Shown one piece after another: positions 1 through 6,764 of a DNA stretch of 9,845 nucleotides (its first letter is position 1; each line of letters begins with the position of its first letter). The DNA is taken from assembly GCA_002712245.1 (NCBI GenBank), contig PASZ01000026.1, positions 51,174-61,018 on the forward strand, read 5' to 3'. The DNA is from Fidelibacterota bacterium (lineage in GTDB: Bacteria; Fidelibacterota; Marinisomatia; Marinisomatales; TCS55). The notes beneath the pieces are model-generated. The model was not told where the DNA came from. It ran no database searches and saw only the letters and a program-made list of their open reading frames with translations. Both the position numbers and the translations under genes were made by a program.

Positions 1-1391
1 TAGGAGGGATTGTCTGGCTCTAGATCAATAGCTCTCTTCGCATACGCTAGAGCTGTATTTAATTTTTCATTCCTTTCCACTAAGCTATAAGCATAATTAT
101 TTAATGCTTGAGCATCAGAACTATCAGTCTGGATAAGCTGATTATAAATTTTATCAGACTTTATCCATTCACCAATTTCATCATATAAAATTGCTAAAGA
201 ATGCAAAACGCTTATGGATTGCGGTTGAATACTCAGAGCTTGATTATAAAATTCAAGCGCTGCATCATTTTTCTTTATTCTACTATAGTTTAGACCCAAC
301 AAATATTGGATAGAAAAAATATTAAAAAATGTTTTTGACACAGGATCTAAAATTGAGATTGCAGATTCAAAATTGTTTTCATTCATATATACGAGAGCTC
401 TGCTATAATATCCTCTCCAATCTTCTGGAAAGTCAGTAATCATTTTATCTCCAATTACACCTGCTTCTTTATTTTGACTATTTTCAAGATACATCTCGAA
501 TAATGAAAAAGTGTATTGAGGATCTAGTCTATCTTGGTCCAGTAAATTTTGAAGAATTTTTTTACCTTTTTTTACTTTTCCAGATTCAAAAAATAAAACT
601 CCTAATTTTGCTTCACGGTCATTTGAATATCCATGTAATCGGTTTAATTCTTCAATATGCAAAATAGCTTGATCGTAGTCATTAGATTGTACAGCTAACT
701 CTGAATAAATATTTAAATAACTAGACTGCTCAGCATTTTTCATCGAAAGTTCTTTGAAGATGGATTTTGCCTTATCTTTATTTTCAAGCTGAAGAGCATA
801 TCTTCCAGCAGATTCAAGTAATTCTAATCGGGAGGGCTCAATTTTAAATGCCTCTAAATAAAGATTCATTGAACTGAAATAGTCTCTATTTATTTTCTTT
901 AGCTCGGCTAATGCAATAATATATTGGATTTCGGTAGGTTCAATTTCTCTGAGTCTTTTAAAAGGCTCAATGGCTTCATTAAATTTCTTTTGAGCTATAA
1001 ACTGATCTGCCATCATTTTAAGTGCTTCTACATCTTTTGCATCTTTGCTAAGAGCAATTTTTAAATTCTTCATTGAAAGTTCAGGCTTGCCAATATTCCA
1101 ATAACACTCAGCAATTGCAGTGTAAATTGTACCAACATTTGGATCAAGGGTTAATGCTTCTTGAAACTCTATGATTGCCATGGGAAAATCGCCTTGATTC
1201 ATAAGAACCTGCCCATTCATGAAGAATTTTAAAGCTTCTGGATTCGGGTTTATCATCTGGCCTTCTTGATTTAGCCGTTGATCCTTTTTAATTGGGCCCT
1301 GAGGTTTTGATGATTGACAGCTAACTATAAAAATTATTATTGGAATTAGATGTATTTTTTGGAAAATATTCAAAGCTAAATGAAGCCCCAT
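1..1391 (-). CDS. TPR-repeat outer-membrane/periplasmic lipoprotein, 3' end outside window
   Basis: The reading frame is open from ATG at 1391 to the left edge: 463 codons and no stop, so the C-terminus is missing. Seen: the N-terminus has a hydrophobic stretch (about residues 13-23) ending in IVSC, a good lipobox, so Cys25 would be lipidated. After a linker, TPR-like helical pairs run from about residue 51 to the end. The first has the pattern GDFPMAIIEFQEALTLDPN. The last visible one (ALNNYAYSLVE, then AIDLEPDNPS) is very canonical, and in related proteins it is usually followed by a LDTLGW-type repeat, so perhaps 100 residues are missing. Known: such lipoproteins act as protein-interaction scaffolds at the envelope; no enzymatic role is visible. 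It starts 22 bp after the diguanylate cyclase stop, so co-transcription is likely. There is no Shine-Dalgarno sequence ahead of the start. This ATG was chosen because later in-frame ATGs would remove the signal peptide. The specific function is unknown. Confidence 0.88.
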   Translation of the reverse strand, partial: MGLHLALNIFQKIHLIPIIIFIVSCQSSKPQGPIKKDQRLNQEGQMINPNPEALKFFMNGQVLMNQGDFPMAIIEFQEALTLDPNVGTIYTAIAECYWNIGKPELSMKNLKIALSKDAKDVEALKMMADQFIAQKKFNEAIEPFKRLREIEPTEIQYIIALAELKKINRDYFSSMNLYLEAFKIEPSRLELLESAGRYALQLENKDKAKSIFKELSMKNAEQSSYLNIYSELAVQSNDYDQAILHIEELNRLHGYSNDREAKLGVLFFESGKVKKGKKILQNLLDQDRLDPQYTFSLFEMYLENSQNKEAGVIGDKMITDFPEDWRGYYSRALVYMNENNFESAISILDPVSKTFFNIFSIQYLLGLNYSRIKKNDAALEFYNQALSIQPQSISVLHSLAILYDEIGEWIKSDKIYNQLIQTDSSDAQALNNYAYSLVERNEKLNTALAYAKRAIDLEPDNPS

Positions 1392-1413
1392 AAATAAACT
1401 TAATTTTTTTATT

Positions 1414-3102
1414 TTATTCAGCAATACTAACTCCATTACCACCAGAAATTTTGGTTCGATACATAGCTTTATCAGCTTTGGCAATTAGCACCTCAACATT
1501 ATCAGAATGAATAGGAAAACCTGACATACCTGCGCTAATGGTCAAATTAACAGCAATGCCATCTTTTAAATAAGTTTTTTTAGCTATTTTTTCGACAATT
1601 TTTTCTGCTAATGGTATACAGTCGTTAATATCTGTATTAACTAATAATAATGAAAATTCTTCCCCTCCGTATCTACCTAGTATATCAATAGATCTTACAT
1701 TTTTTGATATTATCCTACTTACCTCTTCAAGAACATAGTCGCCATACAAATGACCATAGGTATCATTCACAGATTTAAATTTATCAATATCAAAGAAAAT
1801 CAGACCTAAGTGATGATCAAACCTTCTTGAGCGGTTTATTTCTTTTTCAAATCTACTTATGAATGTTTTGTGATTAAGCAAACCTGTTAATCCATCCCTG
1901 GAAGCCGAACGATTAAGCTGATTATGGATATCAATCCAGCCAAGTATCTTGCTTATATTTTCACAAAGCATGGCAATTAATTCGATTTCTTGCGCTGAAA
2001 AAGCATTAATATTAATTCGTTCAAAAGAAATATTTCCAATAGACTTTCCTTCTGACCTAAGAGGGCTACTCAAAATTGTTGAAAATTCCTCATAGTCATT
2101 CCGGTCATTATCGAATCTAATCATCATTGGAAATTGTTTCCGCCAATCAGCATGGTGGATAAGCTGATTATTTATAAATGAAAGTCCTAGAATACTGTTT
2201 TTAGCATTAAAAGATAGCTCATCATTAATATCCTCATCAAATCCGTCCGTCATAATGACTTTTAATTTCTCTTTATCTTCTGAAGTTAAAGCAATTGTCA
2301 GTTTATCATATTTAAAAATAGATCTGCAAATAGTTTTAATAGAATTAAGAAAAGTATCTAAATCTGATTCGGGATTAAAATCCCTAAATAAATCTGTAAT
2401 TTTGTTTGAATTTGCATGAATTAATAGTTTTTGTTCAGATTCTTCGATATCAATAATGCCTTGGTTAAAAATATTGACTAAACTTTCAACAATAGGTTGA
2501 TCCTGCGAATTTATTTTTGAAAAATGATCAATATATAAAATTAGAGCTCCAATAACATTATTTTCATATTGGATAGGAAAGCCCAATAATGATTCGCTGC
2601 CCTTCCAATTCTTTTTATCTATTAATTCATGCCAGGAATTATCATTATATTCATTTTTATTATAAATCTTAGATTTATTTTCTGAGGTAATTTTAGATAA
2701 AAGGTTATTTTGGACATTGACGGGAGTAACGAACAAGCTGTCTGAGGATGATTTTAAAACATAATCACCAGAGACCTGGTCAATGATATAGATGCCAATA
2801 GTATAATTATCATTTGCTGATGAAATTCCATCTTGGACTTGTTTTAGTAAATTTTTGTATTTGTTATCAATAGACTTAAAATCTTTTTCTTTTTGAGAGA
2901 TACGATTTGCATCTATATTATTTTTATTCTTTAAACCTTTAAAAACTGAAGGAAAGGCATAAGAAATTAAAATCACAACTAAACCCCCAGAAGCGAGGCC
3001 TTTTAGAGTGACAATGAAGAGATTATTGTAATTTGGTATAAAAAATAATATTTGTATAGTGAAGAAAAGTACAATAACGGCTATTTGTTTGTAAAAAGAC
3101 AT
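1414..3102 (-). CDS. Membrane-anchored GAF-GAF-GGDEF diguanylate cyclase
   Basis: A 562-residue predicted diguanylate cyclase (2 GTP to cyclic di-GMP) anchored in the inner membrane. Seen, in order: two hydrophobic helices (about 5-22 and 28-52) with a short loop; a linker probably forming a coiled coil (60-92); a GAF-like sensor domain (about 98-215, core LLGFPIQYENNVIGALILY); a second GAF-like domain (about 245-388); and a C-terminal GGDEF domain (about 400-558). The catalytic signature is intact as GGEEF (479-483), with DGLTGLLN at 403-410 and FDIDKFKSVND at 437-447. An RxxD inhibitory site (RSID, 470-473) lies exactly five residues before it, so product feedback inhibition is expected. 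No EAL, HD-GYP or PilZ domain is present. The GAF ligands cannot be told from sequence. The gene follows the anti-sigma gene after a 72-bp gap that could hold a weak promoter, although I see no convincing one. There is no Shine-Dalgarno sequence before ATG 3102. Confidence 0.93.
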   Translation of the reverse strand: MSFYKQIAVIVLFFTIQILFFIPNYNNLFIVTLKGLASGGLVVILISYAFPSVFKGLKNKNNIDANRISQKEKDFKSIDNKYKNLLKQVQDGISSANDNYTIGIYIIDQVSGDYVLKSSSDSLFVTPVNVQNNLLSKITSENKSKIYNKNEYNDNSWHELIDKKNWKGSESLLGFPIQYENNVIGALILYIDHFSKINSQDQPIVESLVNIFNQGIIDIEESEQKLLIHANSNKITDLFRDFNPESDLDTFLNSIKTICRSIFKYDKLTIALTSEDKEKLKVIMTDGFDEDINDELSFNAKNSILGLSFINNQLIHHADWRKQFPMMIRFDNDRNDYEEFSTILSSPLRSEGKSIGNISFERININAFSAQEIELIAMLCENISKILGWIDIHNQLNRSASRDGLTGLLNHKTFISRFEKEINRSRRFDHHLGLIFFDIDKFKSVNDTYGHLYGDYVLEEVSRIISKNVRSIDILGRYGGEEFSLLLVNTDINDCIPLAEKIVEKIAKKTYLKDGIAVNLTISAGMSGFPIHSDNVEVLIAKADKAMYRTKISGGNGVSIAE

Positions 3103-3174
3103 GGTAAAAGATAAAAAATCTCTAGACTCAAATACATCAAATTCAGAGAGAAATAAATATTGGTTAAAATTTGA

Positions 3175-3714
3175 TTAGCGCTGATTTTTTACCAATTTAA
3201 TTTTCTTATCAAGTTTAATATTTGATCTTGGAATAGAGGTTGTATCAGAAGTGTCAGAGATAGTTGAAACAAGGTTGGTGTTTGAGTTAAAAGATTGAGG
3301 AGCAATATCTTTTATTTGACTGGAGGTATTTGAAACTATGTTTGACTGCATAGTAGGACCTTCACTGGAAAGAAGATTTAGAGAAAGTGAAATAAAACAA
3401 AGCAATAATACAGCCATAAGCGAAGCATTTATTGGGGTAAATCCAAAAAAATGATTACTAGTTTTTTGCTTTGATCGTTTAGAAATATTCTTCTTTTCAG
3501 AATTTATACGATTAGTGAGATTTGGTAAAAACTCACTAGAACTTTTTACTGATTGTGCTGATGAAAGAAGTCTAATCGTTTTTTGGACAGATTCAACCAG
3601 TTCTTTCGCTTCATTGTCTGAATTAAGATAATCTTCAAAATCCTTTCTTTCAGAAACACTTAGTTGATTATCAATATAATCAGAAATTTTATCTTCGAAC
3701 TCATATCTATTCAT
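3175..3714 (-). CDS. Single-pass membrane anti-sigma factor, zinc-less type
   Basis: A 179-residue protein encoded immediately after an ECF sigma gene (20-bp gap), the standard position for its anti-sigma factor. Seen: the N-terminal 45 residues resemble an anti-sigma domain, with the typical DYIDNQLSVSERKDFEDYL pattern of a short helix followed by an S-ER-FE-L helix. The HxxxCxxC zinc ligands of ZAS proteins are absent; the only Cys is in the membrane helix (Cys106). One transmembrane helix spans about 95-116. The remaining roughly 60 residues are Ser/Thr/Asn-rich, contain no recognisable domain, and end in a basic tail (KLDKKIKLVKNQR). Inferred topology: cytoplasmic N-terminus binding the sigma factor, periplasmic C-terminus sensing envelope state. 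It is the only gene here with a strong Shine-Dalgarno sequence (AAGGAG, 11 nt before ATG). Overall similarity is low, so the call leans on context, topology and the N-terminal pattern. Confidence 0.78.
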   Translation of the reverse strand: MNRYEFEDKISDYIDNQLSVSERKDFEDYLNSDNEAKELVESVQKTIRLLSSAQSVKSSSEFLPNLTNRINSEKKNISKRSKQKTSNHFFGFTPINASLMAVLLLCFISLSLNLLSSEGPTMQSNIVSNTSSQIKDIAPQSFNSNTNLVSTISDTSDTTSIPRSNIKLDKKIKLVKNQR

Positions 3715-3725
3715 CGATAGCTACT

Positions 3726-3731
3726 CTCCTT
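3726..3731 (-). promoter_or_regulatory. Strong Shine-Dalgarno sequence for the anti-sigma gene
   Basis: On the minus strand the sequence reads AAGGAG, followed by 11 nt and then ATG at 3714. It sits inside the 20-bp gap between the sigma-factor stop and the anti-sigma start. It fixes the start of the anti-sigma gene. It stands out because the other starts in the window have no comparable purine motif. Confidence 0.75.
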
Positions 3732-3734
3732 CGT

Positions 3735-4307
3735 TTAAATTAATTCTTTTAAATCTTTTTGCAGTTGCAATCTTGCCCTATTAATGCGGGACTTAACGGT
3801 TCCAAGGGGGATTTCAACTATACTGCTTATTTCCTCATAGGGAAGTTTTTCTATATCACGCAAAACTGTTACAATTCTAAAATGTTCAGGGAGATTATCA
3901 ATAGCCTCATGTATTTTAGAATTAATAAAATCATTCTCAACAAGCTTTTGTGGGCTAGGTTCATTTGACGGAGGATCATATTCGCGATCTTCGTAGCCTA
4001 ATTGACTATTATTTGTGACTTTTCTAGTCTTTTTCTTTCGCAATTCTGTTTTCGCAAAATTTCCTGCTATGGTGTAGATCCACGTTGAAAATTTTGCTAT
4101 ATTTCTATAATAGTGTTTGTGCGTATATAGTTTTAGCATGGTGTCTTGAATTATATCCTCAGCTTGGTCGCGATCATTTACTAAACGGTAAACAAAATTA
4201 ATTAATTTATCCTTATATCGATTGACTAAAGCAATGTAGGCCTGCTCATCTCCATTTTGAAAATGAGATATGAGTTCCTCATCTGTATATTGGAATTTGT
4301 TATCCAT
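3735..4307 (-). CDS. ECF-family RNA polymerase sigma factor (RpoE-like)
   Basis: An extracytoplasmic-function sigma-70 factor of 190 residues from the start chosen here, a normal ECF length. Seen: region 2 at about residues 28-92 (ALVNRYKDKLINFVYRLV, then AEDIIQDTMLKLY, then FSTWIYTIAGN and the basic run ELRKKKTRK); a variable acidic linker (about 100-125); and region 4 at about 133-184, with the helix-turn-helix segment LPYEEISSIVEIPLGTVKSR followed by INRARLQLQKDL. There is no extra C-terminal domain. Known: such factors redirect RNA polymerase to stress or envelope regulons and are held by a partner, here probably the next gene. Start choice: ATG 4307 overlaps the holA stop by 8 nt (ATGGATAA) and places the usual acidic TDEEL start close to the N-terminus. 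An in-frame ATG pair at 4352/4349 would add 14-15 Gln/Asn-rich residues, overlapping holA by about 50 bp. Neither start has a Shine-Dalgarno sequence, so the start is uncertain although the identity is not. Confidence 0.94.
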   Translation of the reverse strand: MDNKFQYTDEELISHFQNGDEQAYIALVNRYKDKLINFVYRLVNDRDQAEDIIQDTMLKLYTHKHYYRNIAKFSTWIYTIAGNFAKTELRKKKTRKVTNNSQLGYEDREYDPPSNEPSPQKLVENDFINSKIHEAIDNLPEHFRIVTVLRDIEKLPYEEISSIVEIPLGTVKSRINRARLQLQKDLKELI

Positions 4308-5307
4308 GTCTAGTTGTTGCGTAGACAAATTCTGTAATTGCTGATTCATCATCAATATTTGAACTTTTTATTTGTTTATCAATTTTAGCTAGCCTTTTTA
4401 TAGCAGTAACAATTTCTTTACTAGTAAAATTATTAGCATAGCTAGGCAGCTGTCTATTCACACTCGGTGATAGTAAGGTGTAACTGTTTGAATTACGATT
4501 AGTTCCAGAAAAAATTTTAATAAATAATAACTCCTGAAAAAATTCATTTAAAGGGCGGAGCAGATCTAACATTGATGAATCTTTTGAAACTAACGATCTA
4601 CCAAGCTTAACAGATAAACGAGTATTTTTTTTACCTAAATAATTAAAAAATTCAAATTTTTTATAACTTCTTATCAAATACGTAGATTCAAGATAATTAA
4701 CGTTCTCAAGATTTTCTTTATTGTCAATGCTTAAACATAATTTATCAATCTCATTTTTTAAGCCATAGACTGATTCCCCAAAAATATCAATGATCTTTTC
4801 TATGGTCTCATTGGGAATTTTTTTTATTCCATTATCTTTAAAAAAGAGTTTTGCCCATTTTTTTAATTCACTATCAAACGGAGTAGAAACGGATATTGGT
4901 TTGAAAAAAGATACCAATGATTTAATAAACTTATTTTTTATACCATATTCATCCTGAATTAATACTAAATAATTATTGGAGTTTGGATTGGCGCAATATT
5001 CTACAAGCTCATCTCTCATTTTACCGCGCAACGAATTAGGGTTTCTTAAAACAAAGAGTTGTTTTGAAGAAAAGATATCAGATTCATTTAATTTATTTAT
5101 AACCTCTTTAGATCCTATTTCATCAACAGAAAGTAACATTTTATCGATTTTATTCCCTCGATCAATTGACTCTTGAAACTTTTTTATGAAAAACTGTTGT
5201 AAATATTGATCATCCCCCATCAAAAAATAAATCGGCTCAACTTTTCCTTCAGATAAGTGATTAAGCGCAGTGCTAAGCTGGGTAGAATTTGAACTGAAGC
5301 TTGACAT
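4300..5307 (-). CDS. holA: DNA polymerase III subunit delta (clamp loader)
   Basis: A 335-residue homologue of the delta subunit, the clamp-loader component that opens the beta sliding clamp during replication. Seen: an N-terminal AAA+-like domain starting with PIYFLMGDDQYLQQFFIKKF (25-44), the usual family opening. This is followed by the SDIFSSKQLFVLRN segment (76-89), the NNYLVLIQDE strand (111-120), a middle helical domain with LKKWAKLFFKDNGIKK (148-163), and a C-terminal collar domain containing LLRPLNEFFQELLFIKIF (249-266). As expected for delta, there is no functional Walker A motif. Length fits the family (about 330-345). ATG 5307 begins 1 bp after the uppP stop, so translation is probably coupled. 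The last 8 nt overlap the chosen sigma-factor start. The N-terminal Ser-rich residues before LSTALNHL may be dispensable. Divergent, but I am confident of the family. Confidence 0.9.
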   Translation of the reverse strand: MSSFSSNSTQLSTALNHLSEGKVEPIYFLMGDDQYLQQFFIKKFQESIDRGNKIDKMLLSVDEIGSKEVINKLNESDIFSSKQLFVLRNPNSLRGKMRDELVEYCANPNSNNYLVLIQDEYGIKNKFIKSLVSFFKPISVSTPFDSELKKWAKLFFKDNGIKKIPNETIEKIIDIFGESVYGLKNEIDKLCLSIDNKENLENVNYLESTYLIRSYKKFEFFNYLGKKNTRLSVKLGRSLVSKDSSMLDLLRPLNEFFQELLFIKIFSGTNRNSNSYTLLSPSVNRQLPSYANNFTSKEIVTAIKRLAKIDKQIKSSNIDDESAITEFVYATTRHG

Positions 5308-5308
5308 T

Positions 5309-6073
5309 CTATGTAATGATTAAAGTAATCAACCCTAATAATAAACAATAATAAGCAAAATAGTAAAATTTTCCGTTCTCTAATAACTTAATTAAAATTT
5401 TTAAGGCAAAATAGCCTGAAATAAATGCAGTTATAGAAGTTATCACTATTGGAAACCATATTATACTGGCAAATTCATATTTTAGATCAATAGCTGTTAT
5501 AATTATTGCTCCTAAAATCGCGGGGATAGCAAGTAAAAAAGAGAATTTTGCAGCTTCTTTATTTGAAACGCCAAAAATTAATGCTGCAGAAATAGTCATA
5601 CCAGAACGAGAAATTCCTGGAATGATCGCACATGCTTGAGCAAGGCCAATAAATAATCCTTTCTTTAAATTTATATTTTCATTCCTTTTGCTCTTAAAAT
5701 TCGATAAAAATAGAACTAAACCCGTTATAATCAGTGCTACAGATACGGATTTAACAGATTCAAACATTTCAAGTATAAATGACTTTGCATATAAAACAAA
5801 AAATACTGATGGCAAAGTGCCAATTATTATAAAAAGTATATATTTTTTAGTTTTTTCTAATCGAATATTGATAATTAGGTTTAAGATCTCTTTTCTGTAG
5901 ATCAAAATAATGCTAAGTAAGGTACCAAGATGCGCTGCAACCTCAATAAGATTTCCAGGTAGATTAACATTTAATAAATTTTGAATAATGACTAAATGCC
6001 CAGAGCTACTAATAGGTAAGAACTCTGTTATCCCCTGCACGAGACCAATAATTATGGCATCAATTAAACTCAT
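5309..6073 (-). CDS. uppP: Undecaprenyl-diphosphate phosphatase
   Basis: A 254-residue polytopic inner-membrane enzyme of the UppP/BacA family. It removes a phosphate from undecaprenyl pyrophosphate so that the lipid carrier can be reused for peptidoglycan and other surface polymers. Seen: motif 1, GITEFLPISSSGH (14-26), with the conserved Glu17, Ser and His26; motif 2, PGISRSG (152-158), with the catalytic Arg156; and roughly seven to eight hydrophobic helices filling the rest. Length is normal to slightly short (about 255-275 is usual). Position 13 is Gln where E. coli has Glu17; by family knowledge this VQG variant is common. The ATG overlaps the pgeF stop as ATGA, a classic coupling arrangement, and holA follows after 1 bp. 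Grouping with pgeF and the LpoA-like gene suits a cell-wall function. Confidence 0.96.
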   Translation of the reverse strand: MSLIDAIIIGLVQGITEFLPISSSGHLVIIQNLLNVNLPGNLIEVAAHLGTLLSIILIYRKEILNLIINIRLEKTKKYILFIIIGTLPSVFFVLYAKSFILEMFESVKSVSVALIITGLVLFLSNFKSKRNENINLKKGLFIGLAQACAIIPGISRSGMTISAALIFGVSNKEAAKFSFLLAIPAILGAIIITAIDLKYEFASIIWFPIVITSITAFISGYFALKILIKLLENGKFYYFAYYCLLLGLITLIIT

Positions 6074-6753
6074 TTATTTTTCCATCCCATTATTGCCATC
6101 ATTCTTCCAGCAGTTTGCCCTTCTCTTCTGTGAGAAAAAAATTTATTTTTCTCACAAAAAGTACAATGAGGGTCAATCAATAAATTTTTTTCGATTAAGC
6201 CTTTAGAAATTAATTCTTTATGAAGGAAATCTTTTAAATCTAAACGAAATTTTGATCCAACAATAGGTTCCATGTATTGAGTCTCAAAAAGCTCCGAAAC
6301 TTCTTTGCCAATTTCAAAGCAACATTTGCCGATCGAAGGACCAATTACAGCTTTGATATCTTCTGGATTGCTACCTTTTTCAATCATTTTATTTAATGCG
6401 ACTGAAGTTATTTTATTCGCTGATCCCCGCCATCCTGAATGGATTAAACCAAAATGATTAGTATTGATATTATATAAAAATATTGGGAGACAATCAGCAA
6501 TTAAAATTCCTAATCCAAATTTAGGCGAGGTACTAATAACTCCATCTGTATCAAGATATAGATTTGATTCATTTACTATTTTTACATTTTTTGAATGTGT
6601 TTGATCTGGGAATTTGAAAACTGAATGGTCTAATTCTAATTTCGAAATAAATTCGTTTCTATTATCATTAATTGCATAATTTTTATCTCTCAATGAAATA
6701 CATGCTATAAAATTCTTTTGGTTGAAGAATTTAGAATAATCAATGAGGTTCAA
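6070..6753 (-). CDS. pgeF: Peptidoglycan editing factor / purine nucleoside phosphorylase (YfiH/LACC1 family)
   Basis: A 227-residue member of the multicopper polyphenol oxidoreductase (laccase) domain family. Members are known as PgeF, which prevents misincorporation of L-Ser into peptidoglycan, and as purine nucleoside phosphorylase/adenosine deaminase enzymes. Seen: FPDQTHS (48-54), LDTDGVIS (67-74), LGILIADCLP (81-90), HSGWRGSANK (105-114), VIGPSIGKCCFEIG (136-149) and a C-terminal DPHCTFCE (194-201) with FSHRREG (206-212). The zinc ligands His53, Cys88 and His105 are all present. Length is slightly short against the usual 240-250. Start: no ATG exists before residue 123 and an in-frame stop lies a short way upstream, so TTG 6753 is the likely start. 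It is 11 bp after the preceding stop and has no Shine-Dalgarno sequence. The end overlaps uppP by 4 bp (ATGA). Its place beside uppP supports the cell-wall editing role, but the enzymatic activity cannot be decided from sequence. Confidence 0.94.
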   Translation of the reverse strand: MNLIDYSKFFNQKNFIACISLRDKNYAINDNRNEFISKLELDHSVFKFPDQTHSKNVKIVNESNLYLDTDGVISTSPKFGLGILIADCLPIFLYNINTNHFGLIHSGWRGSANKITSVALNKMIEKGSNPEDIKAVIGPSIGKCCFEIGKEVSELFETQYMEPIVGSKFRLDLKDFLHKELISKGLIEKNLLIDPHCTFCEKNKFFSHRREGQTAGRMMAIMGWKNK

Positions 6754-6764
6754 GTTGCTAGCGT

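Noticed and set aside
131..2171. The 15-mer GGATAAGCTGATTAT occurs at 131-145 and 2157-2171, with a 12-nt core again near 1914
   Set aside because: All three lie inside coding sequence and encode similar Asn-Gln-Leu stretches in two different proteins. Spacing is irregular and there is no flanking similarity, so this is coding coincidence rather than a repeat element or binding site.
3759..3968. Plus-strand ORF of 69 codons opposite the sigma factor
   Set aside because: It is antisense to a clear ECF sigma gene, has no recognisable protein features, and no plus-strand gene is supported elsewhere. The same applies to the plus-strand frames at 4976-5176, 5688-5900 and 5988-6206.
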